Below are positions 9,801 through 18,262 of a stretch of DNA of 64,000 nt, in pieces. Numbering within the stretch: position 1 is the stretch's first letter; each line of letters starts with the position of its first letter. This DNA is from CAZKAP01 sp964552195 (GTDB lineage Bacteria > Bacteroidota > Bacteroidia > Flavobacteriales > Flavobacteriaceae): positions 372,001 to 436,000 of the forward strand of contig CAZKFM010000001.1 in assembly GCA_964552195.1 (NCBI GenBank), written 5' to 3'. The notes under the pieces were generated by a model. It ran no database searches, had not been told where the DNA came from, and was given only the letters and a program-made list of their open reading frames with translations. The position numbers and the translations under genes were made by a program.

Positions 9801-10161
9801 ACCAGGGCTTAGTGCCCCCGACACCGGCCTGTTCCGTAATATCCTCGAACTGTAGGTTACCCTTGTTCAGGTATAACTTGTTGGGTTTCATGTTCGCGGT
9901 CAGGTAGACGTCGGGAAGGCCGTCATTGTTGATGTCCCCGATGGCTACTCCACCCCCGTTGTAGAAATTTCGGTACTTAAAGATGTTGAGCTCCTTGCCG
10001 TTCTTGATTTCATTCACGAATTCCACCCCGGTCTCTTTGGGAGACAGTAAAGTGAACAGCGTCTCCTGTTGCTGCTGTTCCGCCTCGGGTTTATGGTCTT
10101 TTTTACACCCGACAAACAGGGATAAAAGGGCGATCAGTATAGCCGTGTTGAAAGTTTTCAT
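6820..10161 (-). CDS. FG-GAP/VCBS repeat ASPIC-UnbV lipoprotein, copy 2
   Basis: 1113 residues, with lipobox FVGC. After the cysteine the sequence is charged (KKDHKPEAEQQQQE), the kind of +2 region that in some Bacteroidota helps send lipoproteins to the surface (inference here). FG-GAP loops such as DINNDGLPD, DLDGDLD, DLDNDGDLD and DMDGDGDMD fill both halves. The central ASPIC/UnbV domain carries ELIPSRGFQSS and HLGLG near residues 520-590. The start overlaps the stop of copy 1 by 4 bases. The three paralogues are clearly related but diverged along their whole length, so the tandem duplication is old. Function unknown beyond likely ligand or glycan binding. Confidence 0.88.
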   Translation of the reverse strand: MKTFNTAILIALLSLFVGCKKDHKPEAEQQQQETLFTLLSPKETGVEFVNEIKNGKELNIFKYRNFYNGGGVAIGDINNDGLPDVYLTANMKPNKLYLNKGNLQFEDITEQAGVGGTKPWSTGVTMADINGDGLLDIYVSNAGNLEGNNHDNDLYINQGNLTFTEEAKRYNLAETGFSTHASFFDYDLDGDLDAYILNNSNIPVSSLGYAEQREVRAQDWEGVPHIFKGVGDMLLRNDDGKFVDVSQEAGIYGSLIGFGLGVLVTDLNHDLYPDIYVSNDFYERDYLYINQKDGTFSEEIKNWTSHLSLSAMGIDIGDINNDGQNDIFITDMLPEPEQRVKSVMEFEGYNVFKLKQSKDFYQQYIQNTLQLNNGDGTFSEVAYYSGIDATDWSWAGLMFDMDNDGFKDIFVTNGINHDLTDLDFVDFFANEIIQRMVLEGKKESIDTIIERMPIKPQPNYAFRNNGDITFSNANKDWGFEKKTMSNGAAYADLDNDGDLDLVINNVNAETYVYRNNSEKTGNNSLRLSLNGYGKNPFAVGSTAIFYFDGQQVRQELIPSRGFQSSVDYTLHLGLGQTQRVDSIRIIFPDQRTRLLTDVEAGQHLQVNYDSGLPLYSPVTAKSEDPWLREIANDRLRPHQENEFNDFDHEGLIYSKLSQEGPALAVADVDGDGHEDLYLGGARGQAGTILINRGKGNLRPFPQSAFDKDKVFEDTAAAFFDADGDGDADLMVGSGGNEAELSRTYRPRLYLNDGFGRFSPAEQELPSTFHNASVVAPTDFDQDGDMDVFIGSRSVPGVYGVSPDHLLLENQGDGTFTNSTERRGYYLRDAGMITDAVWMDMDGDQREDLLTVSEWGTPRWYRNNGRRLNPVEGMLDSLPGWWNTIEATDMDGDGDMDLILGNQGENLHYRPSEELPMRMYVHDFDNNGTIEQVVTIRKDGRDYPIHQKSELTAQLVSLKKQNLKASEYAAKSIDELFPEEITDQALVREVRYSASVVLYNEGEGQFRIEKLPPRVQLSCVCDIVCEDIDLDGNPDLVLAGNNFEFKPQFSRLDAAFGHVLLGDGKGSFEWQNSKRSGLRLREEVKYMKVFRDRTGEKYIFAAVNDEKPRVYALD

Positions 10162-13100
10162 TCCTTACCCATCTTCAGGGCCCTCAGGGGGCCATTATTG
10201 ATTCCAATTACTATCAAAGTTCCGTTTTCGGTTGGCAGCTGTTCCATGGAACGGGCGGCTCCGATTCTCGTTCCCAGTGGCCTGATTTTCCATTCTTCAC
10301 TCCCCAGGGGCACCTCCATGACCAGCCCCACCATTCCGTCCAGTCTGCCGATCTGAGTGCTGAGTTCGTAACGGTTACCGGTAGCGAGGACTTCTTTCCT
10401 GAGGTCACCGTCCATATCGGTTACCGTGAAGGCCTCTATGCTTCCCAACTGTGCCAGCTCTGGAAGGGGGTGAAATTCGAGCTGGCCATCTCCCAGGTTA
10501 ATCAGGTACCCGCTTCTCAGTTCTGTTACTTCTTCCTGCCGGGCCTGCTGCAGCTGCTCTTTGCCAAATATATCGGACAAATCGGCCCGTGCAAAATCGG
10601 CATAACTCAGGAAACGCTTGTTGATCGCGGGTAGTTGCTTGCTCCAGATTTCCTTGGAAATCAGAGGCGTTTCCTTTCCTTCCACGTAATGGGTCACCAG
10701 TACTTCTTCTGTACCGTTATTGTCGAAGTCCAATTTATACAGGCGAAGGGGTTGTTCGTCCGATGCCCTCAGCTTGCTGTTGAGCCCCCAGTTGCCGAGC
10801 AGTACATCCAGGTCTCTGTCACCATCCAGGTCGGTACAGTGAACCGTATTCCATAAGCCCGATCCGGGATGTCCGGCATAGTCGGCCTGTTTGCTGAATT
10901 TTTCGCCGTCGTTCCAAAGGATGAGCGGCTTCCCCCAATGAACCGATAGAACGATATCGGGATAGCCGTTGCCGTCGAGATCGGCCCAGTCGCTGTCGGT
11001 GATCATCCGTTCGACGGTAAGCTCTTCGGCCGTATTCGACGTTACATCGGTGAATTCGGCCTGTCCGTTATTGTTCAGGAGGAAGGATCGCTCGCCTTGG
11101 CCGAATTCGCGGGCCTTGGCCAGCCCGGTGATCAGCAGATCGGCATCTCCGTCTCCGTCGTAGTCGGCTACGCTGAGGTCGGAAGCCTGGATTTCAATGG
11201 GCCCAAGGGCTCCCTCTTTGAATTCCAGCGTATTTCCTGTATTGAGGTAGAGCCTGGGTGCGATGGCCTCGCCCAGACGAAATTCGTTACCCGCACTCGC
11301 AATGGCCAAATCCGGTAGGCCGTCGGAATTGAAGTCTGAGATTTCTACGGCAACATCCTCGTTAATGGCAGGATGACTACTGAGCCAATCATCCTGTTTC
11401 TCCCATTGTCCATTGGAATTCTGAATCAGGACAGCCGTTTGCTGGCCCTTACCACCGCAGATAACCAGGTCGATCCTGCCATCCCCGTTGAGGTCTCCCG
11501 AAGCCAGATCAGGACCCTCGTTGGACAGGCCATAGGGGATCAGGGGAGAACGGTCGAAATCCAGAGTGGGGGGATCGCTGTGTGCAAAGTCCACAACGCT
11601 GTCCATGGGGGTTATCCGTTGGGTAACCTCGATGCCGGTCCTCGTTGGATGAGGTTGAATGGCCTTAGGGTCGTAGGAAAGTACCTGATGCCTCCCCGTC
11701 TGCACGTCGTAATAGACCTGACGCCCGTCCGAAGGCCAGTCGATGGCCACAGAATCCAGGCGGGTATGGGTGCCAAGCCCGAAATGCAGCCGATTGGACA
11801 GGCTGGAGAGGTAGGCGTTGGATGGAAATAGGGAAGCCGTCTGCACCGAATCGGCGTAGTACAAGGTGGCCCTGGCGCCTATGCCCTTGCTGTTCCCATC
11901 GGGTCCCTTAAATTCCAGGGATACCCAGTTGCGTGAAGGCAAGCGGTTCTCCCAGATCTCCACGGGCCCGTCTGTAGAACTGCTGACGAGGTCGAGGTCT
12001 CCGTCATTGTCCAGATCGGCATAAACACCTCCCTGACTGAAGCTCTCTATGGTCTGCATCCATTCACCGGTCTTGTTTTCGAAGGGGAAACGCCCCGGAT
12101 TTCGGTACACGCGATTAGCCATCTTCTTTTCGGGTATGGCCCGGATCAGTTCCATATTGTCCTCAAGGGAAGTGCTGACGATCTTTTTCTGCATCTCCTT
12201 GGCGGAGATGAAGTTGATGAAATCCATGTCGTTGGTGGCCCCCAGTATTCCGTTGGTGATAAAAAGGTCCTTCCAGCCGTCATTGTCCAGATCGGGGGCC
12301 AGAACCGACCAGGACCAGTCCGTGGCCGCAATATCGGCCAGGAAACCCGCCTCGGCGAATTGCAGCCCGCCCAGGTTCAGGTGCAGGGTGTTTTGCATGT
12401 ATTGGGGGTGGTAGCCGCTTTTGAGGTAATTGCGGTAGGTGGAATAGGGATATTCCTGACCTGAGGTCATGTAGGTTTCCCGATCTCGGGGCAGCATATC
12501 CAGTGACACTATATCCTCCCTTCCATCCCGGTTCAGGTCGGCCACGGTGTTGCCCATGGAGAAGTGTGTGGTGTGCCCGAAATAGGTATCTCCCTCGCTG
12601 AGCAATTCCCGAAATCGGCTGCCATCCAGGTTGATGTAGCAATAATCGTTTTCGTAAAAGTCGTTGCCTATGTAAAGATCCGGCAGGGAATCCCCGTCGA
12701 AATAACCCACGGAAATACCGAGTCCGTAGCCGGACTTTCCCTGATAAATACCAGCCTGTTCGCTCACTTCCACGTACCTGCCATCCCGGCATTCGAAAAG
12801 CACATCCCCGTATTCCGGATGGAAGCTACTGCGTTGACTGCCTTTGCCATAGGTCCGGTTGGGATGTATGGAGTGGTTTAACAGGTAGAGGTCCAGATCG
12901 CCGTCCCGGTCTTTGTCGAAAAATGCCGCATGGGTGGAGTATCCTTCGAAATCCAGCCCATAGGCACTCGCCTGTTCCGCAAAACGAGGTATCCCATTGC
13001 GGTCCATACCTTGGTTCACATAAAGGAGGTTGTGGCCGTCATTTCCTGGGGCACCACTGACCCGGCATATATAGATATCCAACAGGCCATCTCCGTTAAT

Positions 13101-13454
13101 ATCGACCTGTGTGACCCCGGTTGTCCAATTGTCCTTGTTGACTATTCCCGTTCGTTCAGTAATGTCCTCGAAGTTCCAGTTCCCACGGTTGAGGTACAAC
13201 CGGTCGGCAACCTGATTGCCACTGAAATACAGGTCGATCCATCCATCGTTGTTAAAGTCGCCGGCCGCTATTCCGGCCCCATTGTAGAAGTACAGGTATC
13301 TGAGAATGTTCCACTCCTGGGTCTGGGAGAGCCTGTTCTGGAAGGTGATGCCGATCTGATCGGGTTTTTTGCTTACGAAAGGGGTCTCCTCACGACCGCA
13401 GGAGGTCACGAAGAGTAGACTGAGAAAAAACAGGGTGAGGTGCCTTTTTTTCAT
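10158..13454 (-). CDS. FG-GAP/VCBS repeat ASPIC-UnbV lipoprotein, copy 1
   Basis: 1098 residues, lipobox VTSC. Same architecture as the two downstream copies: N-terminal YFYNGAGIAAGDF block, FG-GAP calcium loops (DFNNDGWID, DINGDGLLD, DKDRDGDLD, DLDNDGDLD), a central ASPIC/UnbV-like domain near residues 510-585, and a second FG-GAP array. Its ASPIC core is the most divergent of the three: the usual LIPSRGFQSS is LFPSNAYLSS. It is first after the terminator that follows susD, so it is either read through from susCD or started from a promoter in 13455-13540. The stop overlaps the next start by 4 bases. Confidence 0.88.
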   Translation of the reverse strand: MKKRHLTLFFLSLLFVTSCGREETPFVSKKPDQIGITFQNRLSQTQEWNILRYLYFYNGAGIAAGDFNNDGWIDLYFSGNQVADRLYLNRGNWNFEDITERTGIVNKDNWTTGVTQVDINGDGLLDIYICRVSGAPGNDGHNLLYVNQGMDRNGIPRFAEQASAYGLDFEGYSTHAAFFDKDRDGDLDLYLLNHSIHPNRTYGKGSQRSSFHPEYGDVLFECRDGRYVEVSEQAGIYQGKSGYGLGISVGYFDGDSLPDLYIGNDFYENDYCYINLDGSRFRELLSEGDTYFGHTTHFSMGNTVADLNRDGREDIVSLDMLPRDRETYMTSGQEYPYSTYRNYLKSGYHPQYMQNTLHLNLGGLQFAEAGFLADIAATDWSWSVLAPDLDNDGWKDLFITNGILGATNDMDFINFISAKEMQKKIVSTSLEDNMELIRAIPEKKMANRVYRNPGRFPFENKTGEWMQTIESFSQGGVYADLDNDGDLDLVSSSTDGPVEIWENRLPSRNWVSLEFKGPDGNSKGIGARATLYYADSVQTASLFPSNAYLSSLSNRLHFGLGTHTRLDSVAIDWPSDGRQVYYDVQTGRHQVLSYDPKAIQPHPTRTGIEVTQRITPMDSVVDFAHSDPPTLDFDRSPLIPYGLSNEGPDLASGDLNGDGRIDLVICGGKGQQTAVLIQNSNGQWEKQDDWLSSHPAINEDVAVEISDFNSDGLPDLAIASAGNEFRLGEAIAPRLYLNTGNTLEFKEGALGPIEIQASDLSVADYDGDGDADLLITGLAKAREFGQGERSFLLNNNGQAEFTDVTSNTAEELTVERMITDSDWADLDGNGYPDIVLSVHWGKPLILWNDGEKFSKQADYAGHPGSGLWNTVHCTDLDGDRDLDVLLGNWGLNSKLRASDEQPLRLYKLDFDNNGTEEVLVTHYVEGKETPLISKEIWSKQLPAINKRFLSYADFARADLSDIFGKEQLQQARQEEVTELRSGYLINLGDGQLEFHPLPELAQLGSIEAFTVTDMDGDLRKEVLATGNRYELSTQIGRLDGMVGLVMEVPLGSEEWKIRPLGTRIGAARSMEQLPTENGTLIVIGINNGPLRALKMGKE

Positions 13455-13542
13455 ACCAATTCGACAGCCGGTAAAGTTACGAAATCGGCCAGCCCTTAAG
13501 AATCCAATCCCGTTAAAGCTTCATAGTTTGTTATGTATGCAT

Positions 13543-13568
13543 AAAAAAAGGGGCGCCATCGGCGCCCC
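13543..13568 (-). terminator. Rho-independent terminator after susD
   Basis: An 8-bp perfect GC-rich stem (GGGGCGCC/GGCGCCCC, 13550-13557 with 13561-13568) with a 3-base loop is followed, on the minus strand, by seven T residues. It begins 28 bases past the susD stop. This is the strongest terminator in the window and splits susCD from the FG-GAP/haloperoxidase genes, giving either two units or attenuated read-through. Confidence 0.88.
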
Positions 13569-13595
13569 TTTCTTAAATTTATTCTGGTATTTCTC

Positions 13596-15149
13596 TTAGT
13601 AACCTGGGTTCTGAACTAAGTTGGGGTTACCCAGGAGGGCCTGAGAGGGGATGGGATATACATTCCTGTTCTCATCACCGACAGATCCTTCATCTTTAAA
13701 CTCCCAGTTGGCAGTAAACTGACCGAATCGGACCAGGTCGTTCCTTCTCCAGAACTCGACGTACAGTTCACGACCGCGCTCGTCGAGGAGTTCTTGCTCA
13801 CCAACGTTGCCTAGAGGAGTTGCTCCCCTCAGGGTACGCAATTCATTAACCATGGCGGTAGGGTTACCACCGCTCCTCAGCATGGCCTCTGCCTTCATCA
13901 GGTGGGCATCGGCATAGCGAAAGAAGATCTCATGGGCACGGAACGAACCACCTTCCTGAGCAGGATGGTACTTGATCACACGGATACCGGTTTCTTCGGT
14001 ATTACCGTTCAGTCCAGGCATTTGCTTAGTAAATTCTAGGGGCTGTCCTCCTCGGGTCGTTAGTGGCGTACCATCCACTGAGTACTGCTGACCGATCAGG
14101 AATCCGTAACCTATACCCAAGTTGTCCGGACCAGCCGTATTTGCATCGGGTACAAAACCTCGGCGCTCCTCCTGTCCGGAGCCGACAACATTCGTGTTAG
14201 GATCGCCCTCGAACAGGTCGTAGAACTCAGCCAGGGTGCTGAAACCGTTCCATCCGCCCCCGCCGTTGTCAGGAGATACGATATTGTAGTGCATACCGTT
14301 CCAGATGCGATTACCCACACCGGTCTGCAACCAGAAGATGGTTTCGTTATCGGCGCTCTGCTCGAAGATTTCGAAGTATCCGTCGTGCAGGGCATAACCG
14401 TCCGCAGCTATGGCATCCACCAGAGCAATCACCTCGGTCATATCCGCACTATCCACGGAAGTATCCAGGTATATGTGCTTGTTCAGCAGCACCTTGGCCT
14501 TCATGAAGCGGGCAGCAGCCTTGCTTCCGCGATTCTGGTTGTCGATATCTCCACCGGCAACCGTGGGCAAATTGGCTATAGCGTCATCCAAATCGCTCAG
14601 GATCAGATCCACGGCTTCCTGAGATGAAAGTACGGTAGGGTCAATTTCGGGTCCTTCATCAACACCGCGGAAGGGTACCTGACCGTAGAGGTCGAGCACA
14701 CCCCAGGTACGGATAGCGCGTACGAACTTGGCCTGGGCAGCCTGCTCGGCTGTGGCTGAAGGCGTTTCGATAATCTCCGTGGCTCGGAAAATGCCCTGGT
14801 TCCAGTTATTCCAAGTGTTGAGCACGTACTGGTGAGCCGGATCCCAAGTATGAGCATGCAGCGTACGCCAGATTCCATTATCTCCCCAGTCGGTACCACG
14901 GGTGGGCACCAGCTGTTCGTCGGTGGAAACCTCTTGCAGGGCGAAGAAGTTCGCCTGGTCTCCAAGTGCATTCAGGTCGTTAAACAGGTTGGTAACCGCC
15001 GCGGCGGGATCGGCTACTCCTGTGAACCCTCCACCCGTATCCTCTACGAACAGAGAGTCGGTGGGGGCGATTTCAAGATCGGTACATCCGACTGCTAATG
15101 AAGCCGTCAGTGCCAATCCTCCAATTACTCTAAAAATGTTTCTTTTCAT
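13596..15149 (-). CDS. SusD/RagB-family outer-membrane lipoprotein
   Basis: 517 residues. Lipobox AVGC, then the TDLEIAPTDS start typical of SusD N-termini, helical TPR-like middle (RAIRTWGVLDLYGQVP) and the family's C-terminal mark (YPIPSQAL then NPNLVQNPGY). SusD proteins sit on the cell surface as a lid on the SusC barrel and capture oligosaccharides or peptides. Encoded 17 bases after susC. No SusE/F-like or surface hydrolase gene follows, so the cargo cannot be inferred from a hydrolase; the FG-GAP and haloperoxidase genes downstream are the only clue. Confidence 0.95.
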   Translation of the reverse strand: MKRNIFRVIGGLALTASLAVGCTDLEIAPTDSLFVEDTGGGFTGVADPAAAVTNLFNDLNALGDQANFFALQEVSTDEQLVPTRGTDWGDNGIWRTLHAHTWDPAHQYVLNTWNNWNQGIFRATEIIETPSATAEQAAQAKFVRAIRTWGVLDLYGQVPFRGVDEGPEIDPTVLSSQEAVDLILSDLDDAIANLPTVAGGDIDNQNRGSKAAARFMKAKVLLNKHIYLDTSVDSADMTEVIALVDAIAADGYALHDGYFEIFEQSADNETIFWLQTGVGNRIWNGMHYNIVSPDNGGGGWNGFSTLAEFYDLFEGDPNTNVVGSGQEERRGFVPDANTAGPDNLGIGYGFLIGQQYSVDGTPLTTRGGQPLEFTKQMPGLNGNTEETGIRVIKYHPAQEGGSFRAHEIFFRYADAHLMKAEAMLRSGGNPTAMVNELRTLRGATPLGNVGEQELLDERGRELYVEFWRRNDLVRFGQFTANWEFKDEGSVGDENRNVYPIPSQALLGNPNLVQNPGY

Positions 15150-15166
15150 TTTAATACAATTTTTAA

Positions 15167-18100
15167 TTAGAATGTAGCGTTTAGGCCGAATGTGATCGTG
15201 CGGGGTCTTGGGAACGCCGTATAGTCGATACCCGCCGTTGGTAGACCATTCAGCAGCCCAGCCTGGTCGGGTTGCGAGCTAATTTCAGGATCCAGTCCGC
15301 TGTAATCGGTAATCAGGAACAGGTTCTGACCCGTAACAGAAAGTCGCAGACTTTTCAGAGGACCTTCTCCCGTGATGGGCCAGTTATATCCTACCGATAA
15401 GTTTTGGAATCGTACGAAATCACCTTTTTCCAGAAATCGCGTGGAAACGTCTGCGGCGGCGGTGCCGGATTCCCCGTTGGTCAGGATGTCCGGAGTCACG
15501 TTACGACCGTTGGCGATCGCACCGGCTGTGAAAAATGCGTTTGCGGTATTGTTGTACACGGAGAAACCAAACTGTCCGGTGAAGTAAGCCGCGAAGTCGA
15601 AGTTCTTGTAACGACCACTCAGGGACAGACCTCCCACGAAATCGGGCAGGGCATCTTCTCCCACTATCGTCTGAATATCGACCTGGTCGGGCTGACCATT
15701 GGCGTCGAATCCGTTAAACTGACGCAGGTAGTACGAGAACAGGGGCTGACCACCAGTCAGTACCTGAGCGAAGGCTCCCGTCAGTCCCTGACCGCGAATG
15801 GTACCCGCTGGAATGAGTCCTGGGAAGTCCTGAAACTCGTTATAGTTATAAGCGATATTGAATCCGGCTCCGAAATCGAAGTCTTCGGTTTCCACCGCAG
15901 CTACGTCGATGTTGAATTCAACCCCTTGGTTCAATACCGTACCATCGGTAATATTCTCGAAGAAGAAGGGCTGTGGAGACGGCTGTGCAGCCTGCAGGTT
16001 CAGCAGCAGATTGCTAGTTTCCTTGCGGTACACGTTAACCGTACCGGAAATGCGGTCGTTGTTCAAACCGAAGTCCAGACCGATGTTGAAGTCGGTAGTT
16101 TCTTCCCACTGCAGGGAAGGATTCGCAAAAGTTACGGTTACCAGACCGGTTGGGAACACGTTTCCACCATTGTCGATACCGAAGTCTCCCCAACGCTGAC
16201 GGCGCAGGAAGTTACCGTAACCCAGACCTTCCTGGTTACCCGTGATACCGGCTCCGACACGAAGCTTCAGGGTAGAGAAGGAATCTCCTACGAATTCTTC
16301 GTTGTGCAGGTTCCAGGCAATCGCACCGGAAGGGAAGAAACCGTACTGGTTATCCTCACCAAAGCGTGACGAACCGTCTGCACGGAAGGTACCTGTAATC
16401 AGGAACTTGTCGGCTATGCCCACATTTACCCGGGCAAAGAACGACTGTAACTCATCGGTGTTGTCGTAAGTGTTGGCCGTGAAAGACCGCAGTCCCGTAG
16501 TCGCCGTATTGGTGACGTTGTCGGTTACTACATTTGGCACTAAACGGTTGACGATCAGGTCTCCTCCGTTGCCGTAGCCGTAGTTCTGGTATGGGCCATC
16601 GATCAGAGCACTGGTACCGTTGTACGTGTCGCGTAGGATTTGTCCCATTTCTCCCAGGTCTCCGGAGGAGAAACCGAAACCAGAGGTAAAGGCACCCCAG
16701 AAGCGGAAGTCCTGAAAAGAATAACCTGCCAGAGCATCGATGCTAAAATCCCCGGCGGTCGTCTTGTAGTTCACGGTGAATTCCATCAGTCGGCTGGAGC
16801 TGTTGTTGATCACATAGTTACCGCGACCATTACCGAAAGTGTTGTTACCCAGTCCACGAAGGTCCTCGCTGAGTACTGATGTGTTTTCACCCTTGGATTC
16901 ATCCAGACCCAGATTCAGCTTGGCGGATAATTCGTCTGTGAATTTGTAATCGAAAGAGCCGTTTACCAGGATTCGGTCCGTATTGGACAGGTTAGAACTG
17001 TAAGCCAACAGGTTTGCAGGGTTCAGCTGACCACCCGCGTCGAAATTCGGATTGTTTGGCCAGGTGGGGTTGGCTGAGTATGCGGCACCCAGCAGGTCAC
17101 CCTGGAAACCGGCACTACCGTTAACGGGAGCGCGCTCGTCATTTACTCGGGATATGGTACCCTGCAGACCCACGGTCAGTTTATCGTCCAGGAAGCGGTG
17201 CTGCGCGTTTACACGACCCGTGATACGCTCAAGAGCAGAGTTTTCGAGTATACCGAACTGCTTACCGTAGCTGAATGAAGAACGGACATTTCCACTCTTA
17301 TACGTATTAGAATACGAAAGCTGGTTTACGGTAGAGGCGGCAGTTCGCGTTACTACATCCTGCCAGTCGGTGCTGTTTCCGAAATCCTGCAGTGCTGCAT
17401 CTCCCCCGTACTGAGTAACTGCCTGAAGGAACTGATCTCTATTTAAAAGGTCATACTCCTGAGCAGGAGAAGAAATCGCCAGATTAGAGGAGAATTCGAA
17501 TACGCCTCCTTTGCTTCCGCGTCCGCTCTTGGTGGTGATGATTACCACACCATTCGCACCTCGTGAACCGTAGATGGCGGTTGCAGAGGCGTCCTTCAGT
17601 ATGGAAATACTCTCAATGTCCTGAGGGTTTAGGAAGTTCAGGGGGTTTCGGCTTCCGCCACCACCCAGACCGACGTCAGTTCCTGAGTTAACTCCACCGC
17701 CACTCAATGGAATTCCATCGACAACGAAAAGCGGGTTGTTGTTAGAACGCACAGAGTTCGTACCACGAATACGGAATTCAACTCCGGCACCGGGTTCACC
17801 CGATGTCTGTGTGATCTGTACACCCGCAGTTTTACCCTGAATCAATTCTTCAGGCGAGGCGATCACACCGCGGTTAAAGTCTTCCGAGGTTACGGCGGCT
17901 ACGGATCCGGTCGCATCCTTAACGGTGGTCGAACCATAACCAATGATAACCACCTCGTCCAGCGCCTGTGCATCTTCAGAAAGCACAAAATCCAGAGTCG
18001 AGGCTCCGTTGACGGCTTTTTCGACCGTCTTGTACCCGATGTAGCTCACCTGTATTACTGCGTCGCTGGGTACATTGTTCAGGGTGTAGTTCCCATCGAA

Positions 18101-18262
18101 ATCGGCTTGTGTACCGTTAGTGGTTCCCTTGACCAGGACAGTGGCTCCCGGTAGAGGTCCGCTGGCATCCGATACGTTACCGGTTACCGTCTGAGCGCTG
18201 ACCGCCAGGAAGCTGAACAGGGCCCCCAGGGTCAACAGACTCTTTCGTAATGAAATCTTCAT
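15167..18262 (-). CDS. SusC/RagA-family TonB-dependent transporter
   Basis: 1031 residues. Signal peptide ending SAQ, carboxypeptidase-D regulatory-like domain (about 24-105, with GPLPGATVLVKGT and DFDGNYTL), a TonB-box/plug junction (LDEVVIIGYGS), a plug with IRGTNSVRSNNNPLFVVDG and the ISILKDASATAIYGSRGANG motif, then a 22-strand-type barrel ending in aromatic RTITFGLNATF. There is no N-terminal STN domain, so anti-sigma signalling through this protein is not expected. It imports large substrates with its SusD partner using TonB energy. It is transcribed divergently from the GH65/GH13 operon across a 630-base control region, so maltodextrin is one possible cargo; the downstream FG-GAP genes argue for another. 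Confidence 0.95.
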   Translation of the reverse strand: MKISLRKSLLTLGALFSFLAVSAQTVTGNVSDASGPLPGATVLVKGTTNGTQADFDGNYTLNNVPSDAVIQVSYIGYKTVEKAVNGASTLDFVLSEDAQALDEVVIIGYGSTTVKDATGSVAAVTSEDFNRGVIASPEELIQGKTAGVQITQTSGEPGAGVEFRIRGTNSVRSNNNPLFVVDGIPLSGGGVNSGTDVGLGGGGSRNPLNFLNPQDIESISILKDASATAIYGSRGANGVVIITTKSGRGSKGGVFEFSSNLAISSPAQEYDLLNRDQFLQAVTQYGGDAALQDFGNSTDWQDVVTRTAASTVNQLSYSNTYKSGNVRSSFSYGKQFGILENSALERITGRVNAQHRFLDDKLTVGLQGTISRVNDERAPVNGSAGFQGDLLGAAYSANPTWPNNPNFDAGGQLNPANLLAYSSNLSNTDRILVNGSFDYKFTDELSAKLNLGLDESKGENTSVLSEDLRGLGNNTFGNGRGNYVINNSSSRLMEFTVNYKTTAGDFSIDALAGYSFQDFRFWGAFTSGFGFSSGDLGEMGQILRDTYNGTSALIDGPYQNYGYGNGGDLIVNRLVPNVVTDNVTNTATTGLRSFTANTYDNTDELQSFFARVNVGIADKFLITGTFRADGSSRFGEDNQYGFFPSGAIAWNLHNEEFVGDSFSTLKLRVGAGITGNQEGLGYGNFLRRQRWGDFGIDNGGNVFPTGLVTVTFANPSLQWEETTDFNIGLDFGLNNDRISGTVNVYRKETSNLLLNLQAAQPSPQPFFFENITDGTVLNQGVEFNIDVAAVETEDFDFGAGFNIAYNYNEFQDFPGLIPAGTIRGQGLTGAFAQVLTGGQPLFSYYLRQFNGFDANGQPDQVDIQTIVGEDALPDFVGGLSLSGRYKNFDFAAYFTGQFGFSVYNNTANAFFTAGAIANGRNVTPDILTNGESGTAAADVSTRFLEKGDFVRFQNLSVGYNWPITGEGPLKSLRLSVTGQNLFLITDYSGLDPEISSQPDQAGLLNGLPTAGIDYTAFPRPRTITFGLNATF

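Noticed and set aside
15404..16369. 321-codon open frame on the plus strand opposite susC
   Set aside because: It lies wholly opposite a certain TonB-transporter gene, has no promoter or recognisable domain, and its composition follows the complementary strand. Similar long antisense frames lie opposite the FG-GAP genes (for example 8509-9249) and the haloperoxidase gene (2719-3567).
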